This document shows positions 23,954 to 30,895 of a stretch of DNA of 43,485 nt, piece after piece. The notes under the pieces were generated by a model. That model made no database searches, was not told where the DNA came from, and saw nothing but the letters and a program-made list of their open reading frames with translations. The first letter of the stretch is position 1, and each line of letters starts with the position of its first letter. The position numbers were made by a program, and so were the translations under genes. The DNA is taken from positions 1 to 43,485 of the forward strand of contig JALHNX010000023.1 in assembly GCA_022843305.1 (NCBI GenBank). The letters are read 5' to 3'. Source of the DNA: Pyrinomonadaceae bacterium. Lineage in GTDB: Bacteria; Acidobacteriota; Blastocatellia; Pyrinomonadales; Pyrinomonadaceae.

Positions 23954-24916
23954 TCAGTTATTCGTCGCTCTGACTTTTACTTCCGAATCGAAACAATTCG
24001 CGCCCGAAAAGCACGGGTGCGCGTCCGGCTGTTCTGTTTCAATCGTTTCCAACTGGATCGTCAGGTGATCAATGCCGAATTCGTCGTGCAGTTTTTGGCG
24101 AACGGCTTTCAGCAGAGCCTTCTGCGAAATTTCGTTGCGGTGAATGATGTGAACGCTCAAGGCTTCCATTCCCGACGTTATCGTCCAGACGTGCAGATCG
24201 TGAACGTCTTCGACATTTTCCGTCCGGCGAATCGTTTCTTCGACAGCTTTTAAATTGATATGCGCGGGTGTGCCTTCGAGCAGGACGTTGACCGATTCCT
24301 TAATCAGATTCCACGCGCCGAAGATGATAATCAAACTTATCAGAACGCTGGAAACCGCGTCTGCCCAAACCCATCCGAACGCAAGGATCAAAATGCCCGC
24401 GCCGATTGCCGTCACCGAACCGAGCGCGTCGCCGACGACGTGCAGCCACGCGCCGCGCATATTCAAATCGTGTTCGTGATCGCCGTGCAGAAGATAAGCG
24501 CAGATGAGATTGATAACCAGACCGCCGACGGCGATTGCGGTCAGATGAAGCCCTTTGATTTCCGGCGGCGACTGCCAGCGTTCGTAGGCTTCGTAAATCA
24601 CCCACAGCGAAATTAAAACGAGCGTAATGCCGTTGACGAATGCCGCTAAGATTTCCAGACGATAATAACCGAACGTTTTTTTCGCCGTTGCCGGACGCGA
24701 CGCGAACCAGAACGCTGCCAAAGTCAGTGCCATCGCCGCCACATCGGTCAGCATATGTCCCGCGTCGGCAAGCAGCGCGAGCGAATTGGCAAACCATCCG
24801 CCAATCGCTTCGGCAAACATATAAACAAACGTTAAACCCAGCGCGAGCTTTAGTTTATTGATGCTTCCCGCACTGCGCTGTCCGTGTGAATGCGAATGTG
24901 AATGATTTGCGCCCAT
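23954..24916 (-). CDS. cation diffusion facilitator (CzcD/ZitB-like) metal exporter
   Basis: 320 aa. A His-rich N-terminus (HSHSHSHG) precedes six membrane segments. Metal site: LADAGHMLTD (Asp51, His54/Asp58 of HxxxD) in segment 2 and HVVGDALGS in segment 5. A His-Glu-Asp loop (HGDHEHDLNM) and the cytoplasmic domain with VEDVHDLHVWTITSG follow. Likely Zn2+/H+ antiporter in the inner membrane. There is no visible Shine-Dalgarno: the CT-rich arm of the four-helix-bundle locus ends 8 nt before the ATG. Confidence 0.92.
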   Translation of the reverse strand: MGANHSHSHSHGQRSAGSINKLKLALGLTFVYMFAEAIGGWFANSLALLADAGHMLTDVAAMALTLAAFWFASRPATAKKTFGYYRLEILAAFVNGITLVLISLWVIYEAYERWQSPPEIKGLHLTAIAVGGLVINLICAYLLHGDHEHDLNMRGAWLHVVGDALGSVTAIGAGILILAFGWVWADAVSSVLISLIIIFGAWNLIKESVNVLLEGTPAHINLKAVEETIRRTENVEDVHDLHVWTITSGMEALSVHIIHRNEISQKALLKAVRQKLHDEFGIDHLTIQLETIETEQPDAHPCFSGANCFDSEVKVRATNN

Positions 24917-24924
24917 CTTTTTAA

Positions 24925-24952
24925 GTCGAGAGTCAAGAGTCGAGAGTCAGAA
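24925..24952. repeat. heptad arm downstream of the four-helix-bundle gene
   Basis: Exactly four heptads: GTCGAGA, GTCAAGA, GTCGAGA, GTCAGAA. They end on the base next to the stop codon of the four-helix-bundle gene and lie 8 nt before the CDF start. They are inverted relative to 25363-25397. Confidence 0.9.
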
Positions 24953-25324
24953 TTAAACTTTACTGTTGCGTAAGTGTTTCATCAAACTCATCGTCATTCT
25001 TGCAATCTCTTCCAATAAATCGTAAATCTTTTTGAAGTCGCTCTGATTCAAATATTCCAAGTCAAGTGCAATATACAAGTGCGATTGAGTTTCGGATATT
25101 GAGCCGTGCGCGAAATTCAAAAAATTAGCAAATTCTTTGTCCGAGTTTCTTCCTTGTCCTTCGGCGACATTTGCCATCACCGAAACTGCGGCGCGTCTTA
25201 TCTGATCGCGTAATCCAAAGTCTTTCGAAAAATTTCCGCCGGAAGTAATTTCATAAATCAATTTTGTCGCTTTTCTCGCCTTTTGCCAAGCCTGTATTTC
25301 CTCAAAATTCTTGAACCCTGCCAT
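24953..25324 (-). CDS. four-helix-bundle protein (S23/IVP family, Avd-like fold)
   Basis: 123 aa. NFEEIQAWQKARKATKLIYEIT, RDQIRRAAVSVMANVAEGQGR, EFANFLNFAHGSISETQSHLYIALDLEYL and a final helix are the TIGR02436 pattern. The family was named from proteins encoded in 23S rRNA intervening sequences; the same fold is used by Avd, the accessory protein of diversity-generating retroelements. It has its own ribosome binding site (AGGAG, 6 nt before ATG). The gene sits precisely in the loop between two inverted heptad arrays, between a FecR gene and a CDF gene. I infer it may be the protein partner of the heptad elements. Confidence 0.88.
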   Translation of the reverse strand: MAGFKNFEEIQAWQKARKATKLIYEITSGGNFSKDFGLRDQIRRAAVSVMANVAEGQGRNSDKEFANFLNFAHGSISETQSHLYIALDLEYLNQSDFKKIYDLLEEIARMTMSLMKHLRNSKV

Positions 25325-25362
25325 ATTCTATTCTCCTAAAATAAAGAATTTGCAATAAAAGC

Positions 25363-25397
25363 TCTTGACTCTCGACTCTTGACTCTTGACTCTCGAC
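25363..25397. repeat. heptad arm upstream of the four-helix-bundle gene
   Basis: Five heptads of TCTTGAC/TCTCGAC, the reverse complement of the words at 24925. They begin 3 nt after the stop codon of the FecR gene (reading on the minus strand). The same words form the livJ-livH hairpin at 36999. Confidence 0.9.
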
Positions 25398-25400
25398 TTT

Positions 25401-26642
25401 TCAGAATTGCTTGACGATTCGGCTGGTGTTCAGATTTAAAACAAAACTGCTGCGGTTGCCGCGGTCGTCGCTGATTTCGACGGTCGTCTGCGCGGAAGGC
25501 GATGTGATTTGCAGTAAAAACGAGCCGTCGCCGGTCGCAAAGGTTTGTTTGCCTTGCGCACGGACGGTCGCGCCGGGTTGAGTTTTACCGCTGATGCGGT
25601 AAACCGTTCCGCCCAAGCCTTCGACCTGCCAACCGCTCGCGGCGATTGACGTGCTGCCCTCGCGTTTGACGACCGTAAATTTCCAGTGTTCGCTCCATGT
25701 GCTGGCTTGTCCCGAAGTCGCGTTTGCCTGCACGCGCCAGTAATAGATTCCCGGCAAAAGCCCGCCGAGCGTGAAATTCGGACTCGTCAATCCCTGCCGT
25801 TCGATAACTATCGAATCAGCCGCGAATGACGGCAGTTTGGCGACCTGCATACTGTAAGTTAACGCCGAAGTTACGTCCGGGCTCTGCCAGCGGAAAACAA
25901 TATCCGTCGCGCCGCTCATCGAACCCATCAGCTGTTCGTTCGACGACGGCGAGTTATGAACCGGCGGCGCGAGGAGCTTTTCTTTATTGGCGAGTTTTCC
26001 GCTGTCGAGCGCGGCGAATTCGTTTTCCTTGACAACAGTTTTCTCGCCGCCGACGGTCGTTTCGACGCTGCCGCGGCTGATGCGGATTTCGCCGCCGCCC
26101 GATCGTTGGTTGATGCCGAAACTCGCGTCCGTCTGCGGGTTGATCTTGTTTTCCGATTCGCGGACTTCGACGACGTTCTGGGTGTTTTCGGGCTGTTCTT
26201 CGGTACGGACGTTGATTTGCCCGTCGTCCAAAGTGACGCGCACGTTCGGTCCGCCGAAAAGCGAATTGCTGTCGCGGATGACGACCGTCGAATTGGCGCG
26301 AATAGAAAGCACCGAACCGTCAATCATCTGGATTTTGGCGCGTCCGTCGGCTTGCGTCTGAATCGTGTCGCCGGCTGAAATAAACGTCGGGCGCGTAACG
26401 AGAATCGTTTCACGCGTCGCGGCGCGGATGATCCGCACATCGCCTTCAAAAGTAATCACTGTTGCCGCGTCTTTCGGCGCATCCGTCACTTCGGGGGTGG
26501 CAACTAGCCAGTTGCTTTTTAAAACCCACCAGCCGCCGTATCCCAATGCGCCGAGAAAAACAAATATCGCCACGAGCTTATAAATCGTGCTTCGTTTAAT
26601 GTTCCACCATTCGATGTAAATTTTGCGATATTTGCTTTCCAT
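25401..26642 (-). CDS. FecR-domain protein, membrane anchored
   Basis: 413 aa. One membrane segment (residues about 22-42, LVAIFVFLGALGYGGWWVL) is followed by a FecR domain: VITFEGDVRIIRAATRETILVTRPTFISAGDTIQT, then GRAKIQMIDGSVLSIRANSTVVI and VRVTLDDGQINV. The C-terminal half has a fibronectin-like/GLPGIYYWRVQA segment. FecR domains here may sense or assemble periplasmic structures; no sigma factor gene is next to it, so a FecI-type role is not supported. Its start codon abuts the terC stop with no gap, suggesting cotranscription. Confidence 0.85.
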   Translation of the reverse strand: MESKYRKIYIEWWNIKRSTIYKLVAIFVFLGALGYGGWWVLKSNWLVATPEVTDAPKDAATVITFEGDVRIIRAATRETILVTRPTFISAGDTIQTQADGRAKIQMIDGSVLSIRANSTVVIRDSNSLFGGPNVRVTLDDGQINVRTEEQPENTQNVVEVRESENKINPQTDASFGINQRSGGGEIRISRGSVETTVGGEKTVVKENEFAALDSGKLANKEKLLAPPVHNSPSSNEQLMGSMSGATDIVFRWQSPDVTSALTYSMQVAKLPSFAADSIVIERQGLTSPNFTLGGLLPGIYYWRVQANATSGQASTWSEHWKFTVVKREGSTSIAASGWQVEGLGGTVYRISGKTQPGATVRAQGKQTFATGDGSFLLQITSPSAQTTVEISDDRGNRSSFVLNLNTSRIVKQF

Positions 26643-27740
26643 CTAAGATGCGGAATTTTCCGGCGAATTCCCGGTCTTTTCCTCGTCTGCTTCCTCAATA
26701 TCTTCCTTTATTGCTTTGGGGAAAATCAACGACAGGATCATCGAAAGCGCGATTGCGCCAACCACGACCCCGAGGGAAATATTGATAACCGTTTGTTCGA
26801 ATTCGTGGTTTTTATATCTTTGCAAGAAATTGGCGAAAGCCGAACCGCCGCCGTCGCCCGTTACCATTATCAACCCTTCGACCAAAAGAGGCAAGAGCAT
26901 TTTAACACCGATAAAGGTCAGGATAAACGCCAAACCGATTTTGAGATAATGAAAACGGTCGGCAAGATCGGCAAGCAGAAAGAAAAACGTCCGCAAGCCT
27001 AAGATCGCAAAAATGTTCGATGTATAAACGATAAAGCGGTCGGTCGTGATGCCGAAAATCGCCGGAATCGAATCAACCGCGAAAACCAGATCGGTTACTT
27101 CGACCGTGATTAAAACCAGCAGAAGCATCGTTCCGGTGCGCACGCCGTTCTCGCGGGTAAAGAATTTCTCGCCGTCGTATTGTTTGGAAATGCGGATATA
27201 ACGCGTCGCGAGCTTAACCAGCCAGCTTTCGTGCGGCTCGAAATGTTCGTCCTGATCCTTGAACATACTCAAGCCCGTATAAAGAAGAAACGCGCCGAAA
27301 AGATAGATGATCCAGTGAAAACGCTCGACCAGTTCCGCGCCCGCGAAGATCATTATCATACGCATCACGAGCGCGCCCATAATTCCCCAGAACAAAACGC
27401 GGTGCTGGTATTTTTTCGGCACTTTGAAAAAACCGAAGATCAGGAGAAAGACGAACAGATTATCAACCGAGAGCGAAAGCTCGATCAGATAGCCGGTCAA
27501 AAACAACTGCGCTTGTTTAAAGGCTAGATCCCAATCCCCGTAATGCGTGCCGACCTGCCAGTAGATAAAAACGTTGAAAAGCAGCGCGAGCGAAACCCAG
27601 ACGACGCTCCAAGCAAATGTTTCCTTGCGTGTCGGGACATGGGCTTTGCGGTTGACGATGCCAATGTCCACAAAAAGCGCGACCAGGACGACGGCGAAGA
27701 AAAAAATCCAAACCCAAAGGGGATGCTCGATTGCGTTCAT
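26643..27740 (-). CDS. TerC/Alx family integral membrane protein
   Basis: 365 aa with about nine membrane segments. The family motifs LIELSLSVDNLFVFLLIF and ITVEVTDLVFAVDSIPAIFGIT carry acidic residues in membrane helices. TerC/Alx proteins take part in manganese homeostasis and in metalation of exported proteins. No yybP-ykoY manganese riboswitch is visible upstream; instead a CT-rich heptad tract (27752-27793) precedes the ATG by 11 nt. It is likely cotranscribed with the FecR gene downstream. Confidence 0.92.
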   Translation of the reverse strand: MNAIEHPLWVWIFFFAVVLVALFVDIGIVNRKAHVPTRKETFAWSVVWVSLALLFNVFIYWQVGTHYGDWDLAFKQAQLFLTGYLIELSLSVDNLFVFLLIFGFFKVPKKYQHRVLFWGIMGALVMRMIMIFAGAELVERFHWIIYLFGAFLLYTGLSMFKDQDEHFEPHESWLVKLATRYIRISKQYDGEKFFTRENGVRTGTMLLLVLITVEVTDLVFAVDSIPAIFGITTDRFIVYTSNIFAILGLRTFFFLLADLADRFHYLKIGLAFILTFIGVKMLLPLLVEGLIMVTGDGGGSAFANFLQRYKNHEFEQTVINISLGVVVGAIALSMILSLIFPKAIKEDIEEADEEKTGNSPENSAS

Positions 27741-27751
27741 ATATAAATAGG

Positions 27752-27793
27752 GGTAAAAGGTAAAAGGTAAAAGGTAAAAGGTAAAAAGTAAAG
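27752..27793. repeat. solo heptad tract before terC
   Basis: Five GGTAAAA and one AGTAAAG; on the minus strand it reads as a CT-rich tract before the terC start. There is no second arm. Confidence 0.85.
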
Positions 27794-27887
27794 GGAAGCA
27801 ATTGCGGACATTAGCTTATTTTGCGGCGCGAAAGATCGCCGCTTATCCGCACCAGCGAATTAAGACATTATTAAACTCGACATTCTT

Positions 27888-27917
27888 TTGCCAAATATGT
27901 AAGAATTTGTGTATCAT
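27888..27917 (+). promoter_or_regulatory. promoter of the 77-aa protein gene
   Basis: TTGCCA (27888-27893), an 18-bp spacer and TATCAT (27912-27917), with transcription expected from about 27924. Confidence 0.55.
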
Positions 27918-27963
27918 TAACAATTTTATCAGAGAAACAATTTAAGGAGATTTTTAAAAGCAG

Positions 27964-28197
27964 ATGTCAGAAAACGCAACGGTCGCGGCGGAAGAAACAA
28001 CCGCCGAAGCGACGGAAAATACACAGAATACGGAAGAAACCGCGCAGCATACGGAAGATGTTTCCTATCACGCCGTCGAAAAAGACGGCAACGTCACGGC
28101 AATCTGGGAAATGCAGGGGCAAAAACACATTCGCACGATTGACCCGCGTTCAAACGAAGGCAAACAGATTCTCGCGCTTTTCGAAACCGCCGCTTAA
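27964..28197 (+). CDS. small acidic protein of unknown function (77 aa)
   Basis: The N-terminal half is a Glu/Thr/Asn-rich low-complexity stretch (VAAEETTAEATENTQNTEE). The second half, YHAVEKDGNVTAIWEMQGQKHIRTIDPRSNEGKQILALFE, looks like a small folded domain. No signal peptide. AAGGAGA stands 13 nt before the ATG and a promoter further upstream. I do not recognise the family. Confidence 0.7.
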   Translation: MSENATVAAEETTAEATENTQNTEETAQHTEDVSYHAVEKDGNVTAIWEMQGQKHIRTIDPRSNEGKQILALFETAA

Positions 28198-28203
28198 GAA
28201 TTA

Positions 28204-28267
28204 AGGCAAAAGGCAAAAGTAAAAAGGCAAAAAGATAGAAGAATCTCTTCGTTTTGCCTTTTTACTT
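28204..28267. repeat. heptad hairpin between convergent genes
   Basis: AGGCAAA/AGTAAAA words. Arms 28217-28232 and 28252-28267 are perfectly complementary over 16 bp. The right arm contains the stop codon of the PhoX-like gene on the minus strand. Confidence 0.88.
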
Positions 28268-29671
28268 GCCGAATCTTTCCCAGTCGCCCCAAATCGCAAG
28301 CGTCGCGCCGACGGTTTGCAAATTGACGAACAGCGTTTTGCCGTCTTTGGAAAAAACCGAACCGGCAAACTCACTCGACGGATTACTCGGCGTAATATTT
28401 TTCGCAAAATCCGCAATGCGCCCGTCGGGCGTTAAAATCCGCACGAAATTTTCGGGTTTCCCGTCCAACTCTTTATAATCGCTGTCTTCGCAGATAAAAA
28501 GCAGTCTGCTTTTCGGATGCAGACAGATATTGTCGGGCATATCGAGAATTTGGCGACTCGGCGATTGAAATAAAAGCGTCAAACGTCCTTCGTCCTTTCC
28601 GGTCGGTTCGTAAAGCCAGATTTGTCCGCCTTTTTCTTCGCCGCCGTCGGTCGAATCGAAATAGATTCGCCCTTTTTCATCCGCGCAGATTCCTTCGAGC
28701 CGCGTAAAAACGGCTGCGCCTTTGGCTGCGCCCTGTTTGAAAACGGCGTTTTCATTCGTGTCGGCTTCTTCGGGGTCGGGATTGTCAATCGTGACCCAAT
28801 TTGCGGTCAGCGTCGTTCCCGTTTTTTGATTTTTGCGCGTGTCGTAATTGTCCGTGTTTTTTATTTTCAAGACCTGCAACGTGCCGCCTTCGGCTAATCT
28901 TTTATTGCGTTTCGGCAAAAATCTGTAAAAACCCGCCGGATTGTAATCTTCGGTCAGATAAACCACGCCCGTTTTTTTATCAACGGCGACGGCTTCGTGA
29001 ACAAATCTGCCCATCGCTTTCAAAGGAACCGGCTGAACGGCACTGTTTGCCGAAGCCGGAATCTCGAAACAATAGCCGTGCGGTTTGGCGAAACCGCCGA
29101 TTTTCACGCCGCTTTTTAATGTTCTGACGGTTTGCCCGAGCGTTGTTTCTTCGCACGAAATCCAGCTTCCCCACGGTGTCGGACCGCCCGCGCAATTGAT
29201 CAGAGTTCCCGAAAGACTGACAAAATCGCGGACAAGTTCGTGCGTTTTCGGATTAATAACCAAAGTCGTCGTGCCGCCGCCCGCGCCTTCGTCATACGGA
29301 TTTGCGCCGATTGCAATGCCGGTTCGGGGCTGCCTTCCGCCCGATACTTCGTGATTGCGAACGAGCCGCAGTTCGTTTTTGACATTAAAAAGCCACATTC
29401 CGTCGTGCGCGGCGGGAGTCGGGTTGCCGTCCGTCATCTTGGATTTAACTTTTCCGAAGACATTATATTCAAAACCTTTCGGCAAAGCCAGAAATGTTTC
29501 GCCAGTATTTTTTGCCGCCGCCGGAAAAAGCTCGCCGTAACCGGCGGATTTGAATTTCGACAGATCGCCCGTCTGCGCGAAAACCTCGGCGCGTTTTGAC
29601 AAACCGCCGCACGCCAACGCCAAACTGCCCGAATACAAACCCAGTTGATATAAAAAATCGCGTCGTTTCAT
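28262..29671 (-). CDS. PhoX-like (DUF839) alkaline phosphatase family protein
   Basis: 469 aa from ATG 29671, which gives a twin-arginine signal MKRRDFLYQLGLYSGSLALACGG. LALPKGFEYNVFG, AAHDGMWLF, RLVRNHEVSGG, GGTTTLVINPKTHE, ISCEETTLG, GRFVHEAVAVDKKTGVVYLTEDY, and FICEDSDYKELDG follow the PhoX order (Ca/Fe phosphatase, beta-propeller). The Glu and Asp residues in these motifs are the likely metal ligands. Probably a periplasmic phosphatase. A longer open frame to 29713 would hide the Tat signal and is not preferred. The stop codon falls in a heptad repeat. Confidence 0.85.
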   Translation of the reverse strand: MKRRDFLYQLGLYSGSLALACGGLSKRAEVFAQTGDLSKFKSAGYGELFPAAAKNTGETFLALPKGFEYNVFGKVKSKMTDGNPTPAAHDGMWLFNVKNELRLVRNHEVSGGRQPRTGIAIGANPYDEGAGGGTTTLVINPKTHELVRDFVSLSGTLINCAGGPTPWGSWISCEETTLGQTVRTLKSGVKIGGFAKPHGYCFEIPASANSAVQPVPLKAMGRFVHEAVAVDKKTGVVYLTEDYNPAGFYRFLPKRNKRLAEGGTLQVLKIKNTDNYDTRKNQKTGTTLTANWVTIDNPDPEEADTNENAVFKQGAAKGAAVFTRLEGICADEKGRIYFDSTDGGEEKGGQIWLYEPTGKDEGRLTLLFQSPSRQILDMPDNICLHPKSRLLFICEDSDYKELDGKPENFVRILTPDGRIADFAKNITPSNPSSEFAGSVFSKDGKTLFVNLQTVGATLAIWGDWERFGK

Positions 29672-29748
29672 TACTTCAAAATTAAAACCCGAAAAGAAAA
29701 ATTGCAAAAGCAAATCGCCTTTTCAGCACAAAAATCTTTGTTAAATTT

Positions 29749-30795
29749 TTACACGTCCGTTCTGGTTATCCCTTCGATCTCGAGAATTAAATCCGCGCCG
29801 TAACATTTCGCCGGAGTTTGAAAGCCCGCGCAGAAATTTCCGTCCAAAATCTTTTCCGCGATTTTCAGTGCGGTTAGCGCCGTCATCGTGTAGCCTTCCA
29901 TCCCGAACTGGCGCGCTTCGACCTTATTTCCGGCTTCGTCCGTTGCTTCGCCCCAAAGATAGGTTTTGCCATTTTCGCGTTCTTCGTCCGAAGGACCGCC
30001 CGCCGGAATTTGTTTTTGCAGGATGTTTTGAACAGGACTTGTCGCCAGCAGCCAGCCGAGATAACGGCTTAGTTTGAGAAGTTTCAACTGCTGTTCGGGA
30101 AGAACGGTGTAAACTTTGATGTTCGGAATGCCGGTCGAATAAAATGCGGTCGAAACGTCGCCCCACGGAATCGTCACGCCTTTTTTCTTAACTTCGCCGA
30201 AATCTATCTCGCGGGTTTTCCACGCCGCCGGAACGCTTGTGATCTCGCCGTTTTGGCGAACCGCGCCGCCGCGCCCGACGTTCATCGTCATCGTCGCCTG
30301 CGTGCCGTGCGAAATTCTGCACAAACCGTAAAAGGCAAGCGTCAGATGCGTCGCCGACGGTAGGCGATCTTTCAGATGCCGCGCCAGACAATCCGACGGC
30401 ACGACATCGAAACCGACACCCGGCATAACCATCACGCCCGCTTCTTTCGCCAGATTATCACGCGCCGCCATCGCTTCAAAAACCGCGATTTCGCCCGTAA
30501 TATCAAGATAATGCCGCTTACTGCGAATGCACGCTTCGACCATCAGCTCGGAAGTCAGCGAAAACGGACCGGCGCAATGCAGAACGAATTCGACTTCCTG
30601 CAAAGCCGTATAAAGTCCTGAAGAATCGCTCAGATCAAAAACGCGAAACTCGAAGCCGTATTTATTTGCCAGTGCTTCGATCTTTTCCGCGTTTCTGCCC
30701 GCCAGAATCGGTTTCAATCCGCGTTCGGCGGCAAACCGCGTAATCAGTTCGCCCGTGTAGCCGTTCGCGCCGTAAATCAGAAATGGTTTAGACAT
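29749..30795 (-). CDS. saccharopine dehydrogenase NADP-binding-like oxidoreductase
   Basis: 348 aa from ATG 30795. MSKPFLIYGANGYTGELITRFAAERG contains the Rossmann GxxGYTG fingerprint; LAGRNAEKIEALA, VLHCAGPFS, RSKRHYLDITGE and MVMPGVGFDVVPSDCLA follow. This is the trans-acting enoyl-reductase/saccharopine-dehydrogenase-like subgroup. The substrate is unknown. Thirteen upstream residues in frame (to 30834) overlap a terminator and are unlikely to be translated. Lies between the PhoX-like gene and the terminator of the degenerate M1 peptidase gene. Confidence 0.87.
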   Translation of the reverse strand: MSKPFLIYGANGYTGELITRFAAERGLKPILAGRNAEKIEALANKYGFEFRVFDLSDSSGLYTALQEVEFVLHCAGPFSLTSELMVEACIRSKRHYLDITGEIAVFEAMAARDNLAKEAGVMVMPGVGFDVVPSDCLARHLKDRLPSATHLTLAFYGLCRISHGTQATMTMNVGRGGAVRQNGEITSVPAAWKTREIDFGEVKKKGVTIPWGDVSTAFYSTGIPNIKVYTVLPEQQLKLLKLSRYLGWLLATSPVQNILQKQIPAGGPSDEERENGKTYLWGEATDEAGNKVEARQFGMEGYTMTALTALKIAEKILDGNFCAGFQTPAKCYGADLILEIEGITRTDV

Positions 30796-30832
30796 AAAAT
30801 TTTTTTTAAATCTAACAGAAAAAAACTCGAAC

Positions 30833-30874
30833 AAAAAAGCGATGCGTTTGGTGATTCAAAACGCATCGCTTTTT
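30833..30874 (-). terminator. intrinsic terminator of the M1-peptidase-like gene
   Basis: A stem of GCGATGCGTTT with AAACGCATCGC, extended by A/T pairs, has T runs on both strands. On the minus strand it lies 22 nt after the stop of the M1-like gene. Confidence 0.88.
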
Positions 30875-30895
30875 AACAGGGGAAAAGTTCTGAAA

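Noticed and set aside
27741-27963. Possible yybP-ykoY manganese riboswitch upstream of terC
   Set aside because: The space holds a heptad tract and a promoter for the divergent gene; no riboswitch core motif is visible.
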